Assembly (NCBI GenBank): GCA_036824505.1
Contig: DAITAA010000017.1
Coordinates: forward strand, 1-64,000
Direction of reading: 5' to 3'
DNA from: SCUD01 sp036824505
Lineage (GTDB): Bacteria; Pseudomonadota; Gammaproteobacteria; Steroidobacterales; Steroidobacteraceae
DNA: 64,000 bases
How positions within the stretch are numbered: the stretch's first letter is position 1; the number at the start of each line of letters is the position of its first letter. The notes beneath the pieces are model-generated. The model was not told where the DNA came from, did no database searches, and saw only the letters and a program-made list of their open reading frames with translations. This document shows positions 15,542-24,476 of this stretch, piece by piece. Position numbers and translations under genes: made by a program.

Positions 15542-17989
15542 ATGCATAATCGCCGCCTGATGAAGACCCGAATGCAGCGCAGGCTGCGCATCGCAGCGAC
15601 CGTCGTCGTATCGCTGGCCGGCCTGGTCCTGATGGCTTTTCTCTCGACGTTCTACTACCTGAAGCCGACCCTGCCGGACGTCGCGCAGTTGCGCGACGTG
15701 CGATTGCAGATACCTTTGCGCGTGTACAGCCGCGACGGCCGCCTGCTGGGGCAGATCGGCGAGCAACGCCGCGTCCCGGTGACCTGGGAAGAGGTCCCTG
15801 AGGTGGTCGTGCACGCAGTGCTCGCCGCCGAGGATGACCGTTTCTTCCAGCACCCGGGAGTCGACTGGCAGGGCGTGGTGCGCGCGATGCTGGTCGCCGC
15901 ATTCACGATGGAAGCCTCGCAGGGTGGCAGCACGCTGACCCAGCAACTGGTGCGCACGACCCTGATAACGAACGAAAAGCAGCTGCGCCGCAAGCTGCGC
16001 GAGATCTTCCTGTCCCTTCAGCTCGAAAACGAACTTACAAAGAACGAGATCTTTACGTTATTCATCAACACGCAGTTCCTCGGCCAGCGCTCTTACGGCT
16101 TCGCCGCTGCCGCAGAAACCTACTTCGGCAAGTCGCTGTCCGCGGTCAATGCCGCTGAGGCCGCGCTGCTCGCCGGCATCCTGAAGGCGCCTTCCAGGCT
16201 CAATCCGTCGGCGAGCCTGCAGGACGCGATTGATCGGCGCGCCTATGTGCTGCGCCGCATGTACGAACTCGATTACCTGGATGAAAAGGCCTATAAGGCC
16301 GCGCTCGCCACGCCGATCTCGCGTGACCTGCACGGGCCGCGCGTGGAAGTCGATGCACCCTATGTCTCCGAGCTGGTGCGTCTCGCCCTGTATGAGACTT
16401 ACGGCGAAGGTCTGTATACCAACGGCTACAAAGTGGTCACGACGATCGACAGCCGGCTCCAGCGTACGGCCGATGTGGCGTTGCGCAGCGCAGTACTCGA
16501 ATACGACCAGCGCCACGGCTATCGCGGGCGCATCGCGCGGCTTGGCCTTCCGGCCGGAGCGGATGATGCGGCGCTCGCGGTTGAACTCGAGCGTTATCCG
16601 GTGGTCGGTGGCCTGCAGCCGGCGGCGGTCGTCGCGGTTGGACGCGATGACGCGACCGTGATCGCGCGCAACCGCAAGCGCTACCGGTTGCCCATGGACG
16701 GAATGCGCTGGGCAAAGCCGGCACGCAATGCCGATATCGACAATGCTGCGCCGAAGAGTCCCCGCGAAGTCGTCGCCACCGGCGATGTCGTCTATGTGCT
16801 GCCGAGTGGCGGCAATGAAGCGCTCCTTGCGCAACTTCCGGAAGCACAGGGCGCATTCGTCGCGCTGGATCCGCACGATGGCGCCGTGGTCGCGCTTTCC
16901 GGCGGCTTCGACTACCAGGCCTCCAAGTTCAACCGCGTGACCCAGGCGCGCAGGCAACCAGGCTCGTCATTCAAGCCATTCATCTATTCCGCGGCTCTCG
17001 AGGCAGGGTTCACGCCCGCATCGATCGTACTGGACGCGCCGGTCGTCTTCGAATCTCCTGCCAGCGAGGACGGCACGGTGGAGGAGGAAGACTGGCGACC
17101 GGTAAATGATTCGGGCCGCTTTTCCGGCCCGACGCGCTTGCGCGAAGCATTGGCCCGATCGCGCAATCTGGTCACGATCCGGCTGCTGCGCCAGCTGGGC
17201 ATCGCCTATACCCGCGACTATGTCCAGCGCTTCGGCCTGCCGAAGGAGCACATTCCCGCCGACCTGACCGCAGCGCTCGGCACCGCCCAGTTGACGCCGC
17301 TCGAAATGGCGACCGGTTTTGCCGTATTCGCGAATGGCGGCTCGCGCGTCTCGTCGTATCTCGTCGAGCGGATCTACGCCGCCGACGGCAGCATTTTGAA
17401 ACAGGCCGAACCTCGGCTCACCTGCATCGACTGCGAGATCCCCGGCTTCGAAGGTGGCGGTGCGGCAGTGACGCTTGCGGAAAACCAGCTTGCGCCGCGC
17501 GCGATCAGCGAAGCGAACGCCTGGATCATGACCGACCTGATGCAGGAAGTGATCAGGAGCGGCACCGGTCAGCGCGCCCGTACGCTGGGTCGCGCTGATA
17601 TCGCCGGCAAGACCGGCACCACCAACGAAGGCCGCGACGCCTGGTTCTCCGGTTTCAATGCCGATCTGGTCGCAACCGCCTGGGTTGGTTTTGACCAGGA
17701 GCGGTCACTCGGTGCCAATGAGGAGGGTTCGCACACGGCCCTGCCGATGTGGATCTATTTCATGCGCGATGCGCTCGCCGGTCGCCCCGGTCATCGCCTG
17801 CCGATGCCGAACGACGTCGTAACTGCGCGCATATCGCCCGAGACCGGCGAACTCGCTGGCGGCGATGATCCGACGGCCGTGTTCGAGTATTTTCTGGCCG
17901 ATCATCTGCCGGCCGGCTTCGACGCTGGAACCGGCGGTACGCAACCAGGTGTTCAGGCGCCGAAGAAACTCGAGGAGCCGATCTTCTGA
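15542..17989 (+). CDS. mrcA: Penicillin-binding protein 1A (bifunctional transglycosylase/transpeptidase)
   Basis: An 815-residue class A PBP. An N-terminal membrane anchor (about residues 18-40) precedes the GT51 glycosyltransferase domain with EDDRFFQHPGVDWQGVVRA, GGSTLTQQLVR and RKLREIFLSLQLE. An OB-like insert follows. The transpeptidase has the SxxK motif SSFKPFIY, the SRN motif (ALARSRNLVT) and KTGT (AGKTGTTNEGRDAWFSG). It polymerises and cross-links peptidoglycan. The start is uncertain: ATG at 15542 or ATG at 15560, both without a clear ribosome binding site. Adjacency to pilMNOPQ, divergently, is a common gammaproteobacterial arrangement. Confidence 0.95.
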   Translation: MHNRRLMKTRMQRRLRIAATVVVSLAGLVLMAFLSTFYYLKPTLPDVAQLRDVRLQIPLRVYSRDGRLLGQIGEQRRVPVTWEEVPEVVVHAVLAAEDDRFFQHPGVDWQGVVRAMLVAAFTMEASQGGSTLTQQLVRTTLITNEKQLRRKLREIFLSLQLENELTKNEIFTLFINTQFLGQRSYGFAAAAETYFGKSLSAVNAAEAALLAGILKAPSRLNPSASLQDAIDRRAYVLRRMYELDYLDEKAYKAALATPISRDLHGPRVEVDAPYVSELVRLALYETYGEGLYTNGYKVVTTIDSRLQRTADVALRSAVLEYDQRHGYRGRIARLGLPAGADDAALAVELERYPVVGGLQPAAVVAVGRDDATVIARNRKRYRLPMDGMRWAKPARNADIDNAAPKSPREVVATGDVVYVLPSGGNEALLAQLPEAQGAFVALDPHDGAVVALSGGFDYQASKFNRVTQARRQPGSSFKPFIYSAALEAGFTPASIVLDAPVVFESPASEDGTVEEEDWRPVNDSGRFSGPTRLREALARSRNLVTIRLLRQLGIAYTRDYVQRFGLPKEHIPADLTAALGTAQLTPLEMATGFAVFANGGSRVSSYLVERIYAADGSILKQAEPRLTCIDCEIPGFEGGGAAVTLAENQLAPRAISEANAWIMTDLMQEVIRSGTGQRARTLGRADIAGKTGTTNEGRDAWFSGFNADLVATAWVGFDQERSLGANEEGSHTALPMWIYFMRDALAGRPGHRLPMPNDVVTARISPETGELAGGDDPTAVFEYFLADHLPAGFDAGTGGTQPGVQAPKKLEEPIF

Positions 17990-18600
17990 TGCCGCGACGA
18001 TCCGCACGTGCCGAAATGCTGCGCCTGGCGCTCGCCCGGGAGGCAGCGCGGCTGATGATTGAACACGGCCTGCCGGATTACGGGCTCGCCAAACGCAAGG
18101 CGGCTGCACGCCTCGGCGTGACCGACCACGCGGTGCTTCCAAAGAATACGGAGATCGAAGAGGCGCTCGCCGAGCATCAGCGGCTGTTCGTGCCGGAAGC
18201 TCACGCCAGCAATCTGCTGGAGATGCGTCGTGCCGCGCTGGCGGCGATGCGTCTGCTAGCGGACTTCGAGCCGCGCCTGGTCGGACCGCTCCTGTCAGGC
18301 ACGGCAACCGAGCACAGCGAGATAACGCTGCACCTCTTCGTCGACACACCGGAGTCGGTCTCCGTGCAGCTGCTCGATCGCGGCATTCCGCACGAATTCG
18401 CCGAGCGCCGCCTCAAGGTCCAGCGCGACGAATTCGAAGCCTATCCTGCCGTCCGATTCACGGCCGGCCCGCACGAAGTAGACGCCACCATTTTTCCACT
18501 GGACGGGATCCGCCAGGCGCCACTCGGCCCGGTGGACGGCCGGCCGATGCGCCGGGCGACCGCGCACGAAGTCGAGGGATTGCTGGCCGCCGAGGCCTAG
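17989..18600 (+). CDS. Conserved hypothetical protein, possibly nucleotidyltransferase-like
   Basis: 203 residues, ATG overlapping the PBP1A stop by one base (TGATG), so translation is probably coupled. The N-terminal half is helical and basic (AEMLRLALAREAARLMIEHG; AKRKAAARLGV). The centre has LLSGTATEHSEITLHLFVDTPESV, where G-[ST]-x9-[DE]-[IL] resembles the GS...D/E core of nucleotidyltransferase-fold proteins, but the catalytic acidic pair is not clear. No signal peptide or membrane helix is visible. I do not recognise a characterised family; linkage to cell-wall synthesis is inferred only from position. Confidence 0.7.
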   Translation: MPRRSARAEMLRLALAREAARLMIEHGLPDYGLAKRKAAARLGVTDHAVLPKNTEIEEALAEHQRLFVPEAHASNLLEMRRAALAAMRLLADFEPRLVGPLLSGTATEHSEITLHLFVDTPESVSVQLLDRGIPHEFAERRLKVQRDEFEAYPAVRFTAGPHEVDATIFPLDGIRQAPLGPVDGRPMRRATAHEVEGLLAAEA

Positions 18601-18607
18601 CGTCTCT

Positions 18608-18702
18608 GATAAAAGGGGACGCGCCCCTTTAACACCCCTTTAACACCGGTGAGCCAGCTGAGTGCCGATTCGTTCCGTTAAAGGGGCGCGTCCCCTTTTA
18701 TC
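18608..18702. repeat. Large inverted repeat between convergent genes
   Basis: Two perfect 26-nt inverted arms (18608-18633 and 18677-18702) flank a 43-nt centre. Each arm is itself nearly palindromic around GGGGACGCGCCCC. It fills the gap between two convergent genes (stops at 18600 and 18713). It looks like a dispersed REP/MITE-type palindrome or a bidirectional terminator; the arms end in A/T runs as terminators do. Confidence 0.75.
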
Positions 18703-18712
18703 GCGCGCCAAC

Positions 18713-21259
18713 TCATGCCCGAGCCGCGGTCGAACCGCGATCAAGCCAACGATAGAACGGGCCCTTGGTGAGTTCGGATGCCAACAAGTAACCGAACACC
18801 ACCAGCACGATCGCCATCAGCACGGTCGCCGTAACTGGCACCAGTGCGAACCAGGATCCTGCCGTTGTCCACGGCAGCAGCACCGAGCCGACGGCTACCA
18901 GGATCGTCACCACGAGCAGCGTCGCCGCCGGGCGGCTCTGCCAGGCTCGCAGACGCGTCCGGATGATGAGGAGGACGCCAACTTCAGTCAGCAGCGATTC
19001 GATGAACCAGCCGGTCCGGAAAGCCTCGACATCGCCGGCGGTCAGCCAGTACAGGAGCAGGAAGGTCAGCAGGTCGAAGACCGAGCTCACGAGCCCGAAC
19101 ACGATCATGAAGTTGCGGATGTCACGTACCCGCCAGCGGTGCGGCCGCTCGATCCATTCGCGGTCCACTCGATCGGTGGCGATGGCGAGCGATGGCAGGT
19201 CGGACAGCAGATTGTTCAGCAGGATCTGCTTGGCGAGCAGCGGCAGGAACGGCAGGAAAGCCGAGGCCACGACCATCGACAGCATGTTGCCGAAGTTGGC
19301 GGAAATCGTGGCGAGCACGTACTTGATCGTGTTCGCGAAAGTCGTGCGGCCCAGCACGACGCCGCGGCGGAGCACGTCGAGGTCGTGCGACAGCAACACG
19401 AAATCCGCGGACTCGCGCGCGACGTCGACGGCGCTGTCGACCGAGATCCCGACATCCGCGGCGCGCAGCGACGGTGCGTCGTTGATGCCGTCTCCGAGAT
19501 ACCCAACCACGTGGCCGCCGGCACGCAGCGCGTGCACGATGCGCTCCTTCTGGTGCGGGTCGATCTGCGCGAACAGGTCGATGTTCCAGACCCGCTGCCG
19601 CAACTCGAGGTCGTCGAGACCTTCGAGCTCGTGCCCGGTCAATATTCGCGGCTCGTTGAATCCCACCGCCTGGGCCGCGTGCCGCGCCACGAGCACATGG
19701 TCGCCGGTGATGATCTTGAGCCGCACACCGTGACGCTTCAGGTCGTTGATTACCTCGCCGACGCCCGGCTTCGGCGGATCCTCGAACAGCAGGAAGCCCT
19801 CCAGGCACAGTTCCCGTTCATCGGCCGGCTCGAAGCCAGCCCCCGATTCGATCTTGCGGCTTGCAACCGCGAGCACCCGGAATCCGGCCGCCAGCCGCGC
19901 GCCGCAGCGGGCCTGTATCGCCTCGCGGCGCACTGGCGTAAGCGGCCGGGAGCTTTCGCCTGCACGCTCCGACGTGCACACCGCAAGCGTCTCCTCGAGC
20001 GCGCCTTTCGTGATCATCTCCTGACTGCCGTCGGGGTGACGTACTACCACGGTCAGGCGCCGTCGCTCGAAGTCGTAGGGAATCTCGTCGATCTTGCCCA
20101 GCCCGAGTACACGGGCGCTGCGGGAAGCGGTCGCCGTCTTGATCGCCTCGTCGAGCGGATTGGCAAGTCCTGACTCGAACCAGGCGTTGATCGCCGCGCA
20201 TTCGATTACCCGTTCGCTGTCGGCTCCTTGCACATCGACGGCGCCGGCCAGTGTCATCGTGCCCCGCGTCAGAGTGCCGGTCTTGTCCGAGCACAACACA
20301 TCCATCGCGCCGAGGTTCTCGATCGCGCCCAGGCGCCTGACAAGCACGCCGCGTCCGAGCATCTCGTGCGCGCCCCTTGCAAGCGTGACCGAGATGATCG
20401 CCGGCAGCAGTTCAGGCGAGATGCCCACGGCAAGCGCGATCGCGAACAGCAACGCCTCGAGCATCGGCCGGTCGAGCGCAATGCAAATGGCGAGCACCGC
20501 AATCACCAGCACCAGGATCAGCTGCGTCAGCATCACTCCGAACCGGCGCAGGCCCCGCTCGAACTCGGTATCTGCCGTCGGGGCGTTCAGCCGCGCTGCG
20601 ATCTGGCCGTACTCGGTCGCCCCGCCGGTGGCGACCACCAGCAGCGTGCCGGTGCCGCTGGCCACCGAAGTGCCCATGAACAGGCCGCGGTCACGAGCGA
20701 TGTCGGCGTCCGGGGCCTTGGCGGCCGGCAGGGATTCACCGGTCAGCAAGGCCTCATTGACGTGCAGGTCACGGGCGACCAACAAGCGGCCGTCGGCAGG
20801 CAGCATGCTGCCGGCGCGCAGCAGCACGACGTCGCCCGGCACCAGGTTGCTGACGGCAATTTCCCGCTCGGTCCCGTCGCGCAAAGCGGTGCAGTACAGC
20901 GTGAGGCGGGCCCGCAACCTTTCGACGGCGCGCGACGACCGGTATTCCTGCACAAAACCGAGCGTGGCCGAGACCGCGACGACACTGACGATGATGGCCG
21001 TGTCGGCAAGATCGCGCAGAAAGCCGGACACCGCCGCAGCGACCAGCAGGATGACAATCATTGGATTGGCGAGTTGGCGCAGCAACAGCCGGCTCACGGC
21101 ATGCGATGGCTCGGCAGTCAGCGCGTTCGGACCTGCAACATCGAGTCGAGCTGCGGCATCAGCGGAGTCGAGCCCGGCCGGCGTCGAACGCATGGCCGCG
21201 AGGAGCTCGGCCGGTGGCATCTCCAGCCAGTGATGCGGCATCGATGCAGGTGTGTTCAA
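18713..21259 (-). CDS. mgtA: Magnesium-translocating P-type ATPase
   Basis: An 848-residue P3B-type ATPase. It contains the actuator motif LTGESLPAAK, the membrane motif AVGISPELLPAIISVTLA typical of MgtA/MgtB, the phosphorylation motif CSDKTGTLT, and the hinge motif GDGINDAPSL. About ten membrane helices are expected, with C-terminal hydrophobic segments such as FMIVFGLVSSVFDLLTFLLLYWL. It imports Mg2+ using ATP. The longest reading starts with TTG at 21259; an ATG at 21239-21241 removes six residues, and neither has a strong ribosome binding site. It lies 40 nt behind gltA on the same strand. No Mg2+ leader or riboswitch is visible. Confidence 0.93.
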   Translation of the reverse strand: MNTPASMPHHWLEMPPAELLAAMRSTPAGLDSADAAARLDVAGPNALTAEPSHAVSRLLLRQLANPMIVILLVAAAVSGFLRDLADTAIIVSVVAVSATLGFVQEYRSSRAVERLRARLTLYCTALRDGTEREIAVSNLVPGDVVLLRAGSMLPADGRLLVARDLHVNEALLTGESLPAAKAPDADIARDRGLFMGTSVASGTGTLLVVATGGATEYGQIAARLNAPTADTEFERGLRRFGVMLTQLILVLVIAVLAICIALDRPMLEALLFAIALAVGISPELLPAIISVTLARGAHEMLGRGVLVRRLGAIENLGAMDVLCSDKTGTLTRGTMTLAGAVDVQGADSERVIECAAINAWFESGLANPLDEAIKTATASRSARVLGLGKIDEIPYDFERRRLTVVVRHPDGSQEMITKGALEETLAVCTSERAGESSRPLTPVRREAIQARCGARLAAGFRVLAVASRKIESGAGFEPADERELCLEGFLLFEDPPKPGVGEVINDLKRHGVRLKIITGDHVLVARHAAQAVGFNEPRILTGHELEGLDDLELRQRVWNIDLFAQIDPHQKERIVHALRAGGHVVGYLGDGINDAPSLRAADVGISVDSAVDVARESADFVLLSHDLDVLRRGVVLGRTTFANTIKYVLATISANFGNMLSMVVASAFLPFLPLLAKQILLNNLLSDLPSLAIATDRVDREWIERPHRWRVRDIRNFMIVFGLVSSVFDLLTFLLLYWLTAGDVEAFRTGWFIESLLTEVGVLLIIRTRLRAWQSRPAATLLVVTILVAVGSVLLPWTTAGSWFALVPVTATVLMAIVLVVFGYLLASELTKGPFYRWLDRGSTAARA

Positions 21260-21299
21260 GCATCACCGCACATTGACCACCCGCCTGGCGCGGGCTGAG

Positions 21300-22595
21300 C
21301 TAGCGTTTCTTGACCGGCACGTAGTCGCGCTGCACTGGACCCGTATAGAGCTGACGTGGCCTGGCGATCTTCATCTCGGGGTCGGCAATCATCTCTTGCC
21401 AATGCGCGACCCAGCCAGCCGAACGCGCAATCGCGAACATCACGGTGAACATCGAGCGCGGGATGCCGAGCGCCCGGTAGATGATGCCGGAATAGAAATC
21501 CACGTTCGGATAGAGCTTGCGGCTGATGAAGTAATCGTCCTTGAGCGCGATTTCTTCGAGCCGCAATGCAAGCTCGAACAGCGGATTGTTGCTCTGGCCA
21601 AGCTTCGTGAGCACCTGATGGCACATCTCGCGGATGATCGTCGCACGCGGGTCGAAATTCTTGTAGACGCGGTGCCCGAAGCCCATCAGCCGCACACCGC
21701 CCGCCTTGTCCTTCACGCGCGCGAGGAAATCCGAAACGTGGCTGACGTCCCCGATCTTCTCCAGCATGTCGAGCACGGCTTCATTCGCGCCGCCATGCGC
21801 CGGGCCCCAGAGCGCCGAAACGCCGGCCGAGATGGCCGCATAAGGATTGCAGCCCGTGCTGCCGGCAAGCCGCACTGTCGAGGTGCTCGCGTTCTGCTCA
21901 TGGTCGGCATGCAGGATGAACAGCAGGTCGAGCGCCTTCGCATGCAGCGGGTCCACTGTATAAGGCTCGCAGGGCACGGAGAACAGCATGTGCAGCATGT
22001 TGCTGCAGTAATCGAGGTCGTTACGCGGATAGACGAATGGCTGGCCCAGCGCGTGTTTGTAGGCTGCGGCCGCGATGGTCGGGATCTTGGCAATTATCCG
22101 GTGCGAGACGATCTCACGGTGCCGGTCGTCATTGATGTTGGTCGTGTCGTGATAAAACGCCGCGAGCGAAGCGACGATCGCCGCGACCATCGCCATCGGA
22201 TGCGCGTTATGGTGGAAACCGCTGTACAGCCGCGACAGCGACTGGTTCATCATCGTGTGCCGCGTGATCGAGTGCGTGAATGAATCGAGCTCGGCCGCAT
22301 TCGGCAGCTCGCCCTTCAGCAGCAGGTACGAGACCTCGAGAAAGTTGCTCTGCGCCGCCAGCTGCTCGATCGGATAGCCACGATAAAGCAGCGTGCCTGC
22401 GTCGCCGTCTATGAACGTGATCCGGCTTTCGGTCGACGCTGTCGCCAGGAATCCCGGGTCAAATGTGAAAACCCCGTGATCGCGCCAGAGGCTACCGATG
22501 TTGATGACGTCGGGGCCTATCGTCCCCGACAGGACTTCGAGCTCACTGCTCTTCCCGGTCGCCAGGTTCGTCAGTTGGTATTTGTTCTTGCTCAT
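21300..22595 (-). CDS. gltA: Citrate synthase
   Basis: A 431-residue type II (hexameric, Gram-negative) citrate synthase condensing acetyl-CoA and oxaloacetate. Visible are the catalytic region GPAHGGANEAVLDML, the substrate loop GFGHRVYKNFDPRA and the C-terminal PRQLYTGPVQRDYVPVKKR. The ATG at 22593-22595 (MSKNKYQ) is chosen, with GGAG just upstream; in-frame ATGs upstream would lengthen it by up to 17 residues. It is divergent from hemW. Confidence 0.96.
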   Translation of the reverse strand: MSKNKYQLTNLATGKSSELEVLSGTIGPDVINIGSLWRDHGVFTFDPGFLATASTESRITFIDGDAGTLLYRGYPIEQLAAQSNFLEVSYLLLKGELPNAAELDSFTHSITRHTMMNQSLSRLYSGFHHNAHPMAMVAAIVASLAAFYHDTTNINDDRHREIVSHRIIAKIPTIAAAAYKHALGQPFVYPRNDLDYCSNMLHMLFSVPCEPYTVDPLHAKALDLLFILHADHEQNASTSTVRLAGSTGCNPYAAISAGVSALWGPAHGGANEAVLDMLEKIGDVSHVSDFLARVKDKAGGVRLMGFGHRVYKNFDPRATIIREMCHQVLTKLGQSNNPLFELALRLEEIALKDDYFISRKLYPNVDFYSGIIYRALGIPRSMFTVMFAIARSAGWVAHWQEMIADPEMKIARPRQLYTGPVQRDYVPVKKR

Positions 22596-22698
22596 CCGGC
22601 TCCGCTTCATCATCGGCTTGCCACACCAGCATTCGCAGCCTGTCACGCGGCCCCGCTGGAATCAAGGATGCAGGTCACTTCTGGCCTAGAATACAGCG

Positions 22699-23934
22699 AT
22701 GAACGCGGCGATCGCCCTGTATGTCCACTTGCCGTGGTGCATACGTAAATGTCCTTATTGCGATTTTAATTCGCATGCGGCAGCCGAGCATATTCCTCAA
22801 GCAGCCTACGTCACTGCTCTGCTCGCCGATCTCGATGCTGACCTGGATCTTGCGGCAGGCCGGATCGTCACAAGCGTGTTCCTTGGCGGAGGAACACCCT
22901 CTCTTTTCGGCACGCACGCGATAGCGTGCTTGCTGACGGGCCTCGCGGCACGCTTGCCATTTGCCGCAGAAGTCGAGATCACGATGGAGGCCAATCCTGG
23001 AACCGTCGAGCACGGCCGGTTCGAAGGCTATGCCGCAGCCGGCGTGAATCGCGTGTCGCTGGGCGCCCAGTCCTTCGATGCGGCGCGGCTCAAGGCCCTC
23101 GGCCGTATCCACGGCCCCGAGGAGATCGGCATCGCGGTTTCAGAACTGCGCGCCGCGTCCATTACCAACTTCAATCTCGATCTCATGTATGCGCTGCCGG
23201 AACAGGCGACGGCCGGGGCACTCGCGGACCTGTCGGCGGCTATCGCGCTCGGCCCCGCGCACCTGTCCCACTATCAGCTGACGCTCGAGCCGGGCACCGC
23301 CTTCTATCACCGCCCGCCTGCACTCCCTGACGAAGACGAAGCCTTCGAGATGCAGCAGGAATGCCAGCGCGTGCTGGCCGCAGCCGGATTCGACAAGTAC
23401 GAGGTGTCCGCCTTTGCGCGCTCTGGCAGGCAATGCCGGCACAACCTGAATTACTGGCGCTTCGGGGACTATCTTGGCATCGGCGCGGGCGCGCATGGCA
23501 AGGTCACACTGAACGGCCAGGTCATCCGCACTGAAAAGCCGCGTATGCCCGGCGAATACCTGCGGCATGCCAGCGCAGGCGCGGGCAATTCGGGCACGCG
23601 CCGGCCGGTGCCCCGGGCGGACCTGCCTTTCGAATTCATGCTGAATGCTCTGCGCCTGCATGAAGGTTTCACGCTGGCAGATTTCGGGGAAGCGACCGGG
23701 TTACCCGCCCGGACCATCGAACCCCGGCTTGCCGCACTCGTTGCGCGCACGCTGATCGCGGAATCCGACGGCAGATGGCGGCCAACCGAGCTTGGATTCA
23801 GGTTCCTGAACGACCTCCAGGCAGCTTTTCTCCCCGCCGGGGAGACCACGGCTGGCACGGGCGAGTTGTACACAGCGCCCTCCGGGCTCGCTCGGGAGAG
23901 GCACTTTCGACATATTGTTAGTGATGTGCCTTAA
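22699..23934 (+). CDS. hemW: Radical SAM haem chaperone HemW (coproporphyrinogen oxidase-like)
   Basis: A 411-residue radical SAM protein with the cluster motif CIRKCPYC (Cys14, Cys18, Cys21), the glycine-rich SAM motif LGGGTPSLF and a C-terminal HemN-like winged domain (LHEGFTLADFGEATGL). HemW proteins bind haem and SAM and are thought to deliver haem to respiratory targets; older annotation calls them oxygen-independent coproporphyrinogen oxidases. A TAGAAT box ends 6 nt before the ATG, so the mRNA may be leaderless. Confidence 0.93.
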   Translation: MNAAIALYVHLPWCIRKCPYCDFNSHAAAEHIPQAAYVTALLADLDADLDLAAGRIVTSVFLGGGTPSLFGTHAIACLLTGLAARLPFAAEVEITMEANPGTVEHGRFEGYAAAGVNRVSLGAQSFDAARLKALGRIHGPEEIGIAVSELRAASITNFNLDLMYALPEQATAGALADLSAAIALGPAHLSHYQLTLEPGTAFYHRPPALPDEDEAFEMQQECQRVLAAAGFDKYEVSAFARSGRQCRHNLNYWRFGDYLGIGAGAHGKVTLNGQVIRTEKPRMPGEYLRHASAGAGNSGTRRPVPRADLPFEFMLNALRLHEGFTLADFGEATGLPARTIEPRLAALVARTLIAESDGRWRPTELGFRFLNDLQAAFLPAGETTAGTGELYTAPSGLARERHFRHIVSDVP

Positions 23935-23960
23935 CTGGAATCAGTTAACGCATTGTTTTT
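23931..23960 (+). terminator. Weak terminator overlapping the hemW stop
   Basis: A 7-bp perfect stem (23931-23937 with 23942-23948, 4-nt loop) includes the hemW TAA and is followed within a few bases by a T-rich run (23954-23960). The stem is AT-rich, so it would be weak. Confidence 0.45.
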
Positions 23961-24043
23961 ATTTGGGAAAAGTAGCTGGTCAAAATTTAATCAAAGCATC
24001 ATTTAGGCGCGTTCCCGCGAGGCGGTGATCCCCACCGGGCTGG

Positions 24044-24098
24044 TCATCCACAGAGTTATCCACACAATTTGTGGATAAAGAAAAAATCTGCGCAGATT
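24044..24098. promoter_or_regulatory. Cluster of DnaA-box-like sites upstream of rpmE
   Basis: Two perfect TTATCCACA boxes in opposite orientation (24056-24064 plus strand; 24070-24078 minus strand) lie next to a one-mismatch box TCATCCACA (24044-24052). An A-rich run and a 14-bp palindrome (24085-24098) follow. The preceding 60 nt (23940-24005) are AT-rich. This may be a DnaA-controlled promoter region or a DnaA-titrating site; no dnaA, dnaN or parAB lies in the window to mark it as the chromosomal origin. Confidence 0.6.
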
Positions 24099-24160
24099 CC
24101 GGCACTTAGGCGGCACCAACAGCGCAGGCCCGGGGCCTTCTGGCGCGAAGTCAGTCCTGC

Positions 24161-24166
24161 TAGACT
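24161..24166 (+). promoter_or_regulatory. Candidate -10 box of rpmE
   Basis: TAGACT, 38 nt before the rpmE start, in a context shared by other candidate -10 boxes of this genome. No convincing -35 box is present 16-18 nt upstream, so support is limited. Confidence 0.3.
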
Positions 24167-24204
24167 GCGCGCCCCTTTTCGCCGGACCTCATCAGGATCG
24201 CTTC

Positions 24205-24408
24205 ATGAAGGCGGATATACACCCGAAGTACACTGAAATTACCGTCACCTGCACCTGCGGGAACAAGTTTCAGACGCGCTCCACGCTCGGTGCGAATCTC
24301 GACATCGAGGTCTGCTCGAACTGCCACCCGTTTTACACCGGCAAGCAGAAGTTGCTCGACTCGGGCGGCCGCGTCGATCGTTTCCGCAAGAAGTACGGCC
24401 TCAAGTAG
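24205..24408 (+). CDS. rpmE: 50S ribosomal protein L31, zinc-binding type
   Basis: A 67-residue protein with four cysteines (Cys16, Cys18, Cys37, Cys40; motifs CTC and CSNC), the zinc-binding C+ form of bL31. The typical sequences HPKYTEITVTC and HPFYTGKQKLLDSGGRVDRFRKKY are present. It sits at the subunit interface of the 70S ribosome. No zinc-free paralogue (ykgM-like) is in the window. Preceded by the DnaA-box-like cluster. Confidence 0.97.
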   Translation: MKADIHPKYTEITVTCTCGNKFQTRSTLGANLDIEVCSNCHPFYTGKQKLLDSGGRVDRFRKKYGLK

Positions 24409-24414
24409 GGCCAG

Positions 24415-24431
24415 GACCGGCGGCGCCGGTC
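24415..24431 (+). terminator. Hairpin after rpmE
   Basis: A 6-bp GACCGG/CCGGTC stem with a 5-nt loop, starting 7 nt beyond the rpmE stop and followed by a pyrimidine-rich stretch (AACTTTCTCTCCC). Plausible weak terminator. Confidence 0.45.
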
Positions 24432-24476
24432 AACTTTCTCTCCCACGGCGCGTCTAAGCCGGGCCGGGAGGATTAC

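Noticed and set aside
23940..24110. Chromosomal replication origin
   Set aside because: DnaA-box-like sites are present, but no dnaA, dnaN, gidAB, parAB or rpmH is nearby and only three boxes were found. Kept as a regulatory cluster.
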